This document shows positions 34,594 to 42,794 of a stretch of 64,000 nucleotides of DNA, piece after piece. The position numbers and the translations under genes are program-made. Numbering within the stretch: the stretch's first letter is position 1; every line of letters starts with the position of its first letter. Origin of the DNA: Gemmatimonadota bacterium (lineage in GTDB: Bacteria > Gemmatimonadota > Gemmatimonadetes > Longimicrobiales > Gaopeijiaceae); NCBI GenBank assembly GCA_028873815.1, contig JAPPNN010000010.1, positions 50,820-114,819 of the forward strand. The letters are read 5' to 3'. The notes beneath the pieces are model-generated. The model made no database searches. It was not told the origin of the DNA and saw only the letters and a program-made list of their open reading frames with translations.

Positions 34594-35982
34594 CTAGATC
34601 GCGAAGTGGCCCGTGCTGTTCCCGAATTTCCTGATGTCGTCGGCACCCAGCTTGTGCAGGAGGCTCAGCATCACGTTGGCCATCGGCGTGCCCGGCTGTG
34701 CCCGGATGTGCTGCTCTCCCTCCAGGATGCCGTTCGCACCCCCTGCCAGGAAGAGCGGGCAGCGGGTGTGATTGTGAAGGTTGCTGTCCGCCATCGCCGA
34801 GCCGTACACGAGGAGCGTCTTGTCCAGGAGGTTGCCATCGCCCTCGCTCACCGCCTGCAGCTTCTCCAGGAAGTAGGGGACCATCGACACATGGTACTCG
34901 TTGATCTTGCCGAACTGGCGTACGCGGTCTTCACGGCCACCGTGGTGCGAAGACGCGTGGAACGGCGCTTCCACACCGGATTCCGGATAGACCCGGGGCG
35001 AGGCGTCGCGTCCCAGCTTGAATGAGAACACGCGCGTGATGTCGGACTGGAAGGCGAGGACCTGAAGGTCGAACATGAGCTTCACGTGGTCCTCGAACGA
35101 ATCCGGGACACCCACGGGAGCTTCGGGAATCGCCCGCTCCTCGCCGCTGGAGTTCTGGGCCTCGATCCGCTGGATCCGCTGTTCGAGCTCACGGATGTTG
35201 TCCGCATACTGGTCCAGTCTGTGCATGTCGACCGGGTCGAGCTTGCGACGCATCGTCGCCATCTCACCCATGACCCAGTCCAGGATGCTGCGGTCGGTGT
35301 TCAGGCGTTCCGCGCGCTGCTCGGGCGTTCCTCCGGCCCCGAAAAGCTGTTCGAACACCGCTCGCGGATCCCGGATCATCGGAAGCGGTTGGGTCGGAGT
35401 GGCCCAGCTGATCGTATCCGTGTACACGCAGGCGTAGCCATACGCGCAGCCCCCGGCCTGGTCCACGTTCTCGATTGACAGCTGCAGCGAAGGGATCGGT
35501 GTGTCCTGGCCGAAGCGCTCCACGTACAGTTGGTCGAACGAGGTCCCTACACGCACATCGGAGCCTTCCGTCTGCTTGGGATGAGCCTGCGTGAGGAAGA
35601 CGGCACTGGTCCGGAAGTGGTCTCCGCCGATCTCCGCGGGAGCATAGGCATCGGCCATCCTCGCATCGGTGTCGCTGACGATGGTCAGGTATTTCCTGAA
35701 GGGCTCGAGTGGACGCAGGCTGCTGGGCGTCAGGTCGAAGTCGCGTCCCGTCTCGGCGGGTGACCACAGGTTCTGCGACCTGCCCCAGTCGTTGCACCCG
35801 GCCGCGCCGTGCACCTGCTCGATACAGACCAGCCGGGTTTGCCCTGCCGCTCTTCCGGCCTCCGTGGCCGCCCACGCCCGTCCGGCGGGGATCATCGCAT
35901 CCAGCAGGGGCAGGCCAAGGGCGGCCCCCGTGCCCTTGAGCATTGTGCGTCGAGAGATGTGCTTGCCAGTCAGGTATCGCAT
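34594..35982 (-). CDS. DUF1552 protein, Tat-exported
   Basis: 462 residues. Tat signal SRRTMLKG (residues 10-17) followed by a hydrophobic stretch ending AWAATE, so it should be exported folded. It contains the DUF1552 core (CIEQVHGAAGCNDWG; DFDLTPSSLRPLEPFRKYLTI; AVFLTQAHPK; SSHHGGREDRVRQFGKINEY; LLVYGSAMADSNLHNHTRCP). The conserved His, Asp and Asn residues resemble alkaline-phosphatase/sulfatase-fold (DUF1501-like) proteins, but an activity is not demonstrated. It almost always occurs next to DUF1592 proteins, as here (30 bases downstream). Confidence 0.9.
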   Translation of the reverse strand: MRYLTGKHISRRTMLKGTGAALGLPLLDAMIPAGRAWAATEAGRAAGQTRLVCIEQVHGAAGCNDWGRSQNLWSPAETGRDFDLTPSSLRPLEPFRKYLTIVSDTDARMADAYAPAEIGGDHFRTSAVFLTQAHPKQTEGSDVRVGTSFDQLYVERFGQDTPIPSLQLSIENVDQAGGCAYGYACVYTDTISWATPTQPLPMIRDPRAVFEQLFGAGGTPEQRAERLNTDRSILDWVMGEMATMRRKLDPVDMHRLDQYADNIRELEQRIQRIEAQNSSGEERAIPEAPVGVPDSFEDHVKLMFDLQVLAFQSDITRVFSFKLGRDASPRVYPESGVEAPFHASSHHGGREDRVRQFGKINEYHVSMVPYFLEKLQAVSEGDGNLLDKTLLVYGSAMADSNLHNHTRCPLFLAGGANGILEGEQHIRAQPGTPMANVMLSLLHKLGADDIRKFGNSTGHFAI

Positions 35983-36012
35983 TCTGTTCAGACCTCGCTC
36001 GTCGGGGTGTGC

Positions 36013-38496
36013 CTACCGCTGTTGGTCCCTCTGCATGGAGGGCTCGGCTTCTTCCTCGGCCAGTGTGCCGGCGCGCGCCATCCGGAAGGGTGGGCTGTTG
36101 ACCACGCCCAGGATGAAGGCGGACACTCGATGGTCGTTCTCCGCCGCGGCGCGGTTTATCGCGCGAATCGTCGGCATGTCGTAGTACTCGACGCGTCGGC
36201 CGAGCGCATAGGCCATCAGGTTCTCGGTAAAGGTGCTGACGACCACGTCGGAAAGGTCCAGCAGCGCGTTGCGCAGATCGACAGGACCGGCCAGTTCCGT
36301 GCCGTCGTACATGGTGCCAATGGGATCGACGGGGTTGCCTTCGTCGCGGATCCGCCACGCGCCCGTCACGTCGAAATTCTCCAGGGCGAGCCCGAGCGGA
36401 TCGATCACGTTGTGGCAGGAGTTGCAGGCCGGATTCTCTGCGTGCAGCTCCATACGCTCCCGAACCGTGAGGAACCGTCCCTCCTCGGCTGCCGCCGTCT
36501 CCTCGAAGGCGGGAATGTCCGGGGGCGGCGGTGGTGGGGGCGCTCCCAGCAGGACCTCGAGCACCCACTTTCCGCGCAGCACCGGTGAGGTGCGGTCGGG
36601 ATGCGAGGTAAGAGTGAGCACACTGCCTTGCCCGAGCACACCGCGGCGGTTCCCGGTCGGGTACGAGGCCCGCTCGAAGTAGGGCCCGACGACACCCGTG
36701 ATACCGTAGTGCCGCGCGAGCCGCTCGTTGACGAAGGTGTAGTCCGCTGTCAGCAGGTCCAGGACGGGACGATCCTCGGCGACCAGGTGGGAGAAGAACA
36801 GCTCCGTCTCCCGCACCATCGCGTCGGCCAGCGTCTGGTCGAAATAGGGGAAGGTAAGCGCGTCAGGATGGATGTCCTCGATGTCCTGCAACCTGAGCCA
36901 CTGTGCGGCGAATCGCGTGGCCAGCGCCTCGGAGCGGGGATCGGCGAGCATGCGCCGCGCCTGCCTGTCCAGCTCCGCCGGATCAGAGAGCGACCTAGCC
37001 CTGGCGGCCTCCAGGAGTTCCTCGTCGGGGGGTGCGCCCCACAGGAAGAACGAAAGCCGCGAAGCCAGATCCAGGTCGTCGATCGCGTACACTCCTTCAG
37101 GGCCTACCTCGGACGGTCGTCGCTCGATCCGGAAGATGAAGTGGGGGCTCGCCAGGATCGCCTGAAGAGCCGTCCGCACACCCTTTTCGAAGCCGCCGTC
37201 GGCCGCGCCCTGCTCGTAGAAGGGCATGAGGCCGTCCACGTCGTTGGCGAGCGCGGGGCGGCGATACGCCGTCGTGGCCAGGCGCGCGATGATCTCGCGG
37301 GCGCAGGGAACTTCCTCGTCGGGTGCGGTGGGGCGACAGGTGAACACCGCTCGCCGCGCCGGGGTGTCGGACACGCCCGTGACCCCGAACGGACCGAGCA
37401 CCGTGAGGCGCTGGAGGTGCTGCTGCGTGGTCACACCCAGGCCGATCCCGATCTGTCCGTCGGCGAGCGTGTGGTCGATGGGACGAATCAGGTCGTCCAC
37501 CACACCCTCGAACTGCCGGATGAATGCCACCGTGACGCGCTTCTGGCCTGCCGTCACGTAGATGGAATCCGTGCGGATGTTGAGGCCCGTGGGCTCCGAT
37601 TCGGACATCCAGCGGTCGATCGTGAGCAGCGCCACGCGCGCCCCGTCGATCGAGACCTCGATCTGTTCGGTGCCGAACGTCCTCCCGAAAACCTCACCCT
37701 CGACGGCCGCATAGGGCATGATGTGGAACACGTAGGTCCCGTCGGCGGGGAAGTTGTGGAGGACCGAAAGCCCGCCCCGGGTACCGACGGGAGCGCCCTC
37801 GACCTTGTCCTTCTGGGAGGCCACGCGCGGGATCCGGTAGATGGTCGAGGAGATTTCCACGTCCGGATCCCCGAGCGCGAACCTGCTGATCTGCCCGGCG
37901 GCGCGCAGGTATCCTTCCATCACGGTGGCCGACGGCATCTGTACGTCGGCGATGTTGTCGAAGTTGGCGCTCTTGGTGTCCAGCGGCAGGAAGGAACTGA
38001 CGTCAATGTCCACGCCGAGGAGATCCTTTACGGCGCTCGCGTACTCCGCGCGATTGAGCCGCTGGAAGGTCCGCTTTCCCGGGTTGGGAGCCTGGGCGGC
38101 GAGCTGGTCCATCGCGGTCTCCAGCTCGGTGGCCATCGCGTCGATCACCTCGGGCTCCGGACGGCGCACCCCGCTTGGGGGCATCATTCTGGCCCGCAGC
38201 TTGCGAATCATCTTCTCGATCGTCGGCCCGCGCTCGGCCGCCTCGGCGATGTCGAAGCCCTCGAGAACCAGGTTGCCCACCTGCCGCCGCTCGCTGTGGC
38301 ACCGGACGCAGTACTGCGCCACGACCTCATTCGCCACTTCGGCCGCCGGTGCGTCCGTGAGTGGCGAATGACCGCCTGCGGCCGATGCCAGTCCCGGGGC
38401 GAGGCCCTCATGAACGTACGTCGGCGTCCCGGCGGACCCGGCCAAACCGAGGCTCAGAGCGCCCGCCGCCAGCAAAGCAATGGCGTATTTGCTCAT
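36013..38496 (-). CDS. DUF1592-family (PSD-type) exported protein with two CxxCH motifs
   Basis: About 827 residues from the ATG at 38496; the start is set by a TATAAT box 7 bases upstream. It has a signal peptide (MSKYAIALLAAGALSLGLAG). Domain order matches the Planctomycete/Gemmatimonadota multidomain family. An N-terminal cytochrome-like CVRCH (residues 63-67) comes first, then DUF1587 (RLNRAEYASAVKDLLGVDI) and DUF1595/DUF1592 (ILASPHFIFRIERRP; LASRLSFFLWGAPPDEELL; FAAQWLRLQDIE). DUF1588 and DUF1585 follow, with CNSCH at 691-695 (CNSCHNVIDPLGLALENFD). Two c-type haem sites are therefore possible. It heads a four-gene operon. Enzymatic role unknown; electron transfer or breakdown of a complex substrate have been suggested for relatives. 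Confidence 0.9.
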   Translation of the reverse strand: MSKYAIALLAAGALSLGLAGSAGTPTYVHEGLAPGLASAAGGHSPLTDAPAAEVANEVVAQYCVRCHSERRQVGNLVLEGFDIAEAAERGPTIEKMIRKLRARMMPPSGVRRPEPEVIDAMATELETAMDQLAAQAPNPGKRTFQRLNRAEYASAVKDLLGVDIDVSSFLPLDTKSANFDNIADVQMPSATVMEGYLRAAGQISRFALGDPDVEISSTIYRIPRVASQKDKVEGAPVGTRGGLSVLHNFPADGTYVFHIMPYAAVEGEVFGRTFGTEQIEVSIDGARVALLTIDRWMSESEPTGLNIRTDSIYVTAGQKRVTVAFIRQFEGVVDDLIRPIDHTLADGQIGIGLGVTTQQHLQRLTVLGPFGVTGVSDTPARRAVFTCRPTAPDEEVPCAREIIARLATTAYRRPALANDVDGLMPFYEQGAADGGFEKGVRTALQAILASPHFIFRIERRPSEVGPEGVYAIDDLDLASRLSFFLWGAPPDEELLEAARARSLSDPAELDRQARRMLADPRSEALATRFAAQWLRLQDIEDIHPDALTFPYFDQTLADAMVRETELFFSHLVAEDRPVLDLLTADYTFVNERLARHYGITGVVGPYFERASYPTGNRRGVLGQGSVLTLTSHPDRTSPVLRGKWVLEVLLGAPPPPPPPDIPAFEETAAAEEGRFLTVRERMELHAENPACNSCHNVIDPLGLALENFDVTGAWRIRDEGNPVDPIGTMYDGTELAGPVDLRNALLDLSDVVVSTFTENLMAYALGRRVEYYDMPTIRAINRAAAENDHRVSAFILGVVNSPPFRMARAGTLAEEEAEPSMQRDQQR

Positions 38497-38503
38497 AACC
38501 ATA

Positions 38504-38528
38504 ATTATAGAGAGGAACGGGGCCTCTC
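38504..38528 (-). promoter_or_regulatory. Leaderless promoter and palindrome for the DUF1592 operon
   Basis: On the minus strand a perfect TATAAT (38509-38504) is followed by 7 bases and then the ATG at 38496, so transcription should start at the start codon. No Shine-Dalgarno exists. The inverted repeat GAGAGG-N7-CCTCTC (38510-38528) sits immediately upstream of the -10 box, in the spacer, where a repressor could bind. The -35 box is poor (GGCGGA or CTGGCG), so an activator or another sigma factor may be needed. Confidence 0.55.
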
Positions 38529-38637
38529 CGCCAGTGCGCACGCGGCACGCGCGCGAGGGCAATCGCACCTGGGGGTGTCGGGTCCCCGTCGCTGTCCCGC
38601 GTCGGCGGCAGCGCCCGGCCAATGAGCCTTCTGACGC

Positions 38638-38665
38638 TTGTCACCGGCGACGCGAATGGTACTAT
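38638..38665 (+). promoter_or_regulatory. Promoter of the plug-like protein gene at 38700
   Basis: TTGTCA (38638-38643), a 16-base spacer and TACTAT (38660-38665). GGGAGGG about 6 bases before the ATG at 38700 is a good ribosome binding site. It diverges from the leaderless DUF1592 promoter. Confidence 0.4.
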
Positions 38666-38699
38666 AGATGTCGAAAGGGCCCAAGCGGGAGGGTATCCG

Positions 38700-39791
38700 A
38701 TGCATGCCATGGCGCCGAAACCAACGCTGTCGGTCGAGGCTGCTACGCCTGACTTCGTTCGCGGACTCCGAGTCGCCGCCAAGCTCTCGGCGCTGGCCCT
38801 TGCGTGCGCCATCCTCCCGGGAGCTGCGGGTGCGCAGAGCGACCGGGAGGAGGACCGCGTTCGCATAACCGCCCGGATCCAGGACATCGACACGCGCGCC
38901 GACCTGCTGGGTGCCGTGCTGGAGCTCTCCGGCGTCGCCAACCGCTATGTGACGGGCGAGGACGGACGCGTTTCCTTCGATGCCCCGGTCGGAGACTACA
39001 TCCTGACCGTTCGCAAGGGCGGTTATGCCACCCTGCGCGGGGACTTCCGGGTGATCAGGCCCGGCGATTTCCTGCTGCGCATGAGCCAGTGGGACGAAGG
39101 CGACATGGGTGCTCCATCCCGCCTTGTGGTCAAGGTCGTCGAGGCGTACGGGGCACGACCGATCGAGGGCGCGACCGTGATGCTCGCCGACGGCACCATG
39201 GCGGTCACCAACGCCGAGGGACGCGCCGAATTCAGGGACCTGGAGTCCCAGGCGGTACAGCTCGAAATCGAGATGATCGGCTATGCGTCGCGCACGGAGC
39301 CGGTCACGCTTCATCCGGACCGCACGACGGCCGTCGAAGTGCAGATGACGATCGAGGCGGTGCCCCTGCGGCCCCTCCGGGTCGAGGTCCGTTCCCAGTT
39401 TCTGGAGGCGAACGGCGTGTATCGGCGAATGGACCAGGGAAGGGTGATGCACCTGCTCACCAAGCGCGCGATCGAGGAAAGGGGATCTCCTCGCATCTCG
39501 GACGCGTTCTCCCATGTTCCGGGCCTCAAGATCAGTCGTGAGTCGACTTACCGGTCCGTGCTGATGGCGCCGAGCAATTGCCAGCTCTCTGTATACGTCG
39601 ACGGGATTCCGTTCGGTGTCGACATCGAGGGATCGGTGAACATCGACCAGATCCCGCCGGACTGGGTGGAGCTTGCGGAAGTGTACTGGGGGAACCGGAC
39701 CCCGATCGAGTATCGGGGCGACGCGTGCGGGGTGGTGCTGATCTGGACTAGAGCCAGCAGCAGGCCGGGCTCGGTTTCGGACGGCGCATGA
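38700..39791 (+). CDS. Carboxypeptidase-regulatory-like / TonB-plug-like protein without a barrel
   Basis: About 363 residues from the ATG at 38700, preceded by GGGAGGG; the frame extends back to 38622, but that part carries the promoter. The signal peptide ends near AGAQSD (residue 46). Two regulatory beta-sandwich units follow (RITARIQDIDTRADLLGAVL; VVKVVEAYGARPIEGATVML), then a plug-like domain (PRISDAFSHVPGLKISRE; YVDGIPFGVDIEG; ELAEVYWGNRTPIEYRGDACG) that ends the protein: there is no beta-barrel. Cys residues near SNCQL and DACG could form a disulfide. Such orphan plugs might bind ligands or interact with TonB or outer-membrane partners. A paralogue lies two genes on (40379-41206). Confidence 0.82.
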   Translation: MHAMAPKPTLSVEAATPDFVRGLRVAAKLSALALACAILPGAAGAQSDREEDRVRITARIQDIDTRADLLGAVLELSGVANRYVTGEDGRVSFDAPVGDYILTVRKGGYATLRGDFRVIRPGDFLLRMSQWDEGDMGAPSRLVVKVVEAYGARPIEGATVMLADGTMAVTNAEGRAEFRDLESQAVQLEIEMIGYASRTEPVTLHPDRTTAVEVQMTIEAVPLRPLRVEVRSQFLEANGVYRRMDQGRVMHLLTKRAIEERGSPRISDAFSHVPGLKISRESTYRSVLMAPSNCQLSVYVDGIPFGVDIEGSVNIDQIPPDWVELAEVYWGNRTPIEYRGDACGVVLIWTRASSRPGSVSDGA

Positions 39792-39904
39792 TGGCCTGTT
39801 ACCTTGGAGGACTCACGGCGTGCGACGCCGAGGCGGAGCGGGCGGTGACGCAGCGCCCACATCCCGAACACACGAATGCACAGACAAGGACAGGTAGCGC
39901 GTGA
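39788..39904 (+). CDS. Candidate 38-residue micro-ORF, translationally coupled
   Basis: A short frame exactly fills the space between the plug-like gene and the peroxiredoxin gene. It starts with ATG overlapping the upstream TGA (ATGA) and ends with TGA overlapping the downstream GTG (GTGA). The product would be MMACYLGGLTACDAEAERAV followed by a polar, Thr/His-containing tail, with two Cys. It has no own ribosome binding site. Real coding is uncertain; it could simply carry ribosomes across to the next gene. Confidence 0.3.
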   Translation: MMACYLGGLTACDAEAERAVTQRPHPEHTNAQTRTGSA

Positions 39905-40374
39905 GTGAGGTATCCGTTGGACAGCAGGCTCCGGATTTCACCCTGCACGACGTTTTCGGGCACGACCCGGTGACGCTGAGCGAGCACCGCGGCCAGCCGG
40001 TCGTGCTGATGTTCGTGCCTCTCGCCTTCAGCGGCGTCTGCACCGAGGAACTCTGCCACGTGGGCGAGAACTGGGACGTGTGGGGTGGTCTGGGCGCCCG
40101 GATCTACGGTATCAGCATCGACTCGCCGTTCGTGAACCAGAAGTGGAAGAGCGACATGGGGGTGCCGTTCCCCATTCTTTCCGACTTTAACAAGACGGCT
40201 GCCGAAGCCTACGGGGTGCTCGAGCAGGATTTCTTCGGGCTCAAGGGCGTGGCGAAGCGGTCGGTGTTCGTGGTGGACGGAGAGGGCAGCGTCGGATTTG
40301 CGTGGGTCAGTGACGATCCCGGCGTGCTGCCTCCGTTCGACGAGATCGTCGACGCGGTGCGCAGGGTGAGCTGA
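39901..40374 (+). CDS. Peroxiredoxin, Bcp/PrxQ or AhpE type
   Basis: Thiol peroxidase, 157 residues from the GTG at 39901. The thioredoxin-fold signature PLAFSGVC places the peroxidatic Cys at residue 47; a second Cys at 52 (C-x4-C) is the usual resolving Cys of the PrxQ/Bcp group. Relatives of AhpE share the same segment, so the subfamily is not certain. No signal peptide: cytoplasmic. It lies between two exported plug-like proteins in a tight run (117 bases upstream, 4 bases downstream), so it is probably co-transcribed with them. Functional connection unknown. Confidence 0.93.
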   Translation: MSEVSVGQQAPDFTLHDVFGHDPVTLSEHRGQPVVLMFVPLAFSGVCTEELCHVGENWDVWGGLGARIYGISIDSPFVNQKWKSDMGVPFPILSDFNKTAAEAYGVLEQDFFGLKGVAKRSVFVVDGEGSVGFAWVSDDPGVLPPFDEIVDAVRRVS

Positions 40375-40378
40375 TTCG

Positions 40379-41206
40379 ATGGGTGGCGCGCGTCCGGGCG
40401 CGGTGGCCGCGGGGCACGGCGCCCTGTCCCCGGTGGCGGTCGCGAGAGTGGCCGGGTCGGCCATGGTCGCCGTCCTGATCGGCGCGGCCGCAGCGAGCGC
40501 GCAGGCGGGCTCGTTCTCGCCTGTCACCTTTTCGGGCGAGGTCCTCGACACGTACCGGGGCGAACCGGTCGAAGGCGCGATCGTGCGCCTGGAGGGAACG
40601 GTGCGGCCCAACGGGTCGATCATCCTGGGAGTCACCGATGGCGCGGGACGGTTCGACATCCCCGATGTGCCCCCGGGACCGAGCCAGGTCCTCGTGTCGC
40701 GGATCGGGTATGCCGACCTGGTCCAGGTCCTCGACATCCGGGATGGGCAGTTCGTCGAGATCGCGGTGATCCCGAAGCCGATCGTGCTCGAGGGCATCGA
40801 GGTGTATGTGGACCGTCTGACGACGAGACTGCGGGAGCTTCCATACCTGACCAATACCTATGACGAGACGGCACTCCGGTTCGCCCCGGACTTCAACGTG
40901 GCCCAGTTCCTCCACAGCCAGCCGGGATTCGAATTCGTCCCGTGCTTCGAAGACCTCTCCACGACCAGCCCCTTTGCACAGCGGCGCGACTGTATGCGCA
41001 CCAGGGGCACTACCCCCCAGCGCCCGCGGGTCTTCCTGGACGACGCTCCCGCCTTCGGGGGAGTGCAGGAACTCGCCACGCTTCCCACGAGCGAGGTGTA
41101 CAGGGTCGAGGTCATCCGGGGGTGCGGCCAGATCCGCGTGTATACGGTGACGTACGTGGAAGGGATCGCCGTCCGGCCGCAACCGCTGATACCGATCGTC
41201 TGCTGA
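40379..41206 (+). CDS. Second carboxypeptidase-regulatory-like / plug-like protein without a barrel
   Basis: 275 residues; the ATG at 40379 lies four bases after the peroxiredoxin stop. A signal sequence (VAGSAMVAVLIGAAAASAQAG, cleavage near residue 42) is followed by one regulatory beta-sandwich (FSGEVLDTYRGEPVEGAIV to QVLVSRIGYADLVQV). A plug-like region comes next (FNVAQFLHSQPGFEFVP; RPRVFLDDAPAFGG; SEVYRVEVIRGCGQIRVYT). It stops there, so no barrel. Four Cys (VPCFED, RRDCMRT, RGCGQ and the final Cys) may form disulfides. It resembles the 38700 gene product in layout and in the VYxDG-to-RG-C-G spacing, which suggests duplication around the peroxiredoxin. Confidence 0.78.
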   Translation: MGGARPGAVAAGHGALSPVAVARVAGSAMVAVLIGAAAASAQAGSFSPVTFSGEVLDTYRGEPVEGAIVRLEGTVRPNGSIILGVTDGAGRFDIPDVPPGPSQVLVSRIGYADLVQVLDIRDGQFVEIAVIPKPIVLEGIEVYVDRLTTRLRELPYLTNTYDETALRFAPDFNVAQFLHSQPGFEFVPCFEDLSTTSPFAQRRDCMRTRGTTPQRPRVFLDDAPAFGGVQELATLPTSEVYRVEVIRGCGQIRVYTVTYVEGIAVRPQPLIPIVC

Positions 41207-41238
41207 CCCGGGAAGCGGGGGTCAGTGCCTGACGCGCG

Positions 41239-41673
41239 TCAACTATCGTCGGCGTCCGGCTTCCGGCGCAGACGTTTCACCCGCGACCTCCTCAGCTTGT
41301 CCTCTCGGCGCCGTCTCTTCGCACCCGGCGGTACGGCGGTGGGGATTCGTGGGGGCATCTCTCGAAAGTGGTCGGCCAGCTTGCGTTCCAGCGTCCGAAG
41401 CGCCGCCTCCATGTTGCGGTGCCGGGAACGATGCCGCCTCGAAGTCGCCACGATCCCGGTCGGTTCGTGTGTCAGGCGCACACCGGTCTCGACCTTATTC
41501 TGATGCTGTCCGCCCTTTCCGCCGGAGCGGAAGGTGTCCACTCGGCAAGCGGTCAGCAGCGACTGCGGTCGCGCCCGTGGATCCGCCCCCCCCGAGCGGT
41601 CTGGACGGGCCGTGGGGTATTTTGCTGATGTCGGCTTGCCCATTAGACTTGAACCTGACTTGAGGAGCCTCAT
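41239..41673 (-). CDS. Peptide chain release factor-like protein (GGQ domain)
   Basis: 144 residues. It has the class I release-factor catalytic segment [20 protein letters not shown] with the GGQ motif that triggers peptidyl-tRNA hydrolysis, then [19 protein letters not shown] and a very basic tail ([20 protein letters not shown]) that probably binds rRNA. No codon-recognition domain is present, so it resembles ArfB (YaeJ)- or mtRF-R-type ribosome rescue factors and not RF1/RF2. The first eleven residues may be untranslated: an internal ATG at 41643 is an alternative start. It diverges from the AI-2E-family gene with only 11 bases between starts if 41673 is used. Confidence 0.85.
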   Translation of the reverse strand: MRLLKSGSSLMGKPTSAKYPTARPDRSGGADPRARPQSLLTACRVDTFRSGGKGGQHQNKVETGVRLTHEPTGIVATSRRHRSRHRNMEAALRTLERKLADHFREMPPRIPTAVPPGAKRRRREDKLRRSRVKRLRRKPDADDS

Positions 41674-41684
41674 CCAAAGCTAAC

Positions 41685-42794
41685 GTGATGGTCTTCGACC
41701 AACTGGATCAAAACCCCGGGCTGCGCTTTCTTTTCACTCTCGCGGTGGCCGTAATCGTGATCCAGGGGCTGCGCTTCGCCCAGCCGGTGCTGTTGCCGAT
41801 CGCGGTGGCGCTGTTCCTTGCCGTGATCTGTCTTCCCCTCGTCTTTTGGTTGAAGAGCAGGGGTGTGCCACAGTTTGTGGCGATCCTGGCGACAGTGCTG
41901 GCCGTCGTCTCGATGCTTGGCCTCCTGATCCTGATCGCAAGTCTTCAGCTTCCGGACCTGGTGGCGCGCGTTCAGATCCAGATCGACGCGCTGGAGGTGC
42001 CGCTCGAGGGGTTGTTGCAGTGGTTCTCGGCCTGGTGGCCCTTCGTCGAGGAAGTCGAGATCATGGACGCGCTGCGGGGGTTGCTGGATCTGCCCCTCCT
42101 GGCGGCGGTGGCGACGGGCGCGACCACCTGGGCCCTCTCGTTCCTGTCTACCGTCTTCCTCGTCCTTCTCATTCTGGCGTTCGCGCTCGGCGAGGCGGCG
42201 GTCCTTCCCCACAAGCTGCGCGCGATTGCGGGCGACGGCATCGCGTCGGACGAGCGAATGCAGAAGGTCGTGGACGAGGTCCAGGGGTATCTTGTGATCA
42301 AGACGCTCGTGAGCATCGCCACGGGCGTGCTGCTGGGAACGTGGACCTGGATCATGGGAATCGAGCTGCCCATCCTCCTGGGACTGATCGCCTTCGCCCT
42401 CAACTACGTGCCCACCATTGGCTCGGTGATCGCCTCGGTGCCCGCATTGCTCCTGGCGCTGATCGACGTGGACCCGCAAACCGCCGCCTTCGTAGGGCTG
42501 GATTTGCAGTCGACCCTGATCGTGGGCGCCGGTTACCTGACCGTGAACATCGTCTTCGGCAACTGGCTGGAACCGACGCTGATGGGCCGCCGGCTCGGCT
42601 TGTCCACGCTGGTCGTGATCCTCTCGCTCGTGTTCTGGGGCTGGCTGTGGGGTCCCCTGGGCGCGCTGCTGTCGGTCCCGCTGACCATGATCGTGAAGAT
42701 CATGCTCGAAAACACCAAGGATCTGAAGTGGATTGCGATCCTCCTGGACAAGAACGCTCCCGGGCCGCTCACTGGCGGCGAGGCGGTCCCGTGA
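41685..42794 (+). CDS. AI-2E family transporter
   Basis: Polytopic inner-membrane protein, 369 residues (GTG at 41685 followed by ATG at 41688). About eight membrane helices in the UPF0118/AI-2E pattern: two helices at the N-terminus, a periplasmic stretch with LPDLVARVQIQIDALEVPLE, then the conserved C-terminal block (VQGYLVIKTLVSIATGVLLG; ALNYVPTIGSVIASVPALLLAL; NWLEPTLMGRRLGLS; GWLWGPLGALLSVPLT). Members include TqsA (autoinducer-2 export) and Na+/H+ antiporters, so the name does not fix the substrate. The stop overlaps the next gene by GTGA. Confidence 0.92.
   Translation: MMVFDQLDQNPGLRFLFTLAVAVIVIQGLRFAQPVLLPIAVALFLAVICLPLVFWLKSRGVPQFVAILATVLAVVSMLGLLILIASLQLPDLVARVQIQIDALEVPLEGLLQWFSAWWPFVEEVEIMDALRGLLDLPLLAAVATGATTWALSFLSTVFLVLLILAFALGEAAVLPHKLRAIAGDGIASDERMQKVVDEVQGYLVIKTLVSIATGVLLGTWTWIMGIELPILLGLIAFALNYVPTIGSVIASVPALLLALIDVDPQTAAFVGLDLQSTLIVGAGYLTVNIVFGNWLEPTLMGRRLGLSTLVVILSLVFWGWLWGPLGALLSVPLTMIVKIMLENTKDLKWIAILLDKNAPGPLTGGEAVP

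Noticed and set aside
36601..38625. 674-codon plus-strand open frame opposite the DUF1592 gene
   Set aside because: High GC removes stop codons on the opposite strand. The translation has no recognisable domain and is rich in Arg/His/Gly, while the minus strand carries clear domains.
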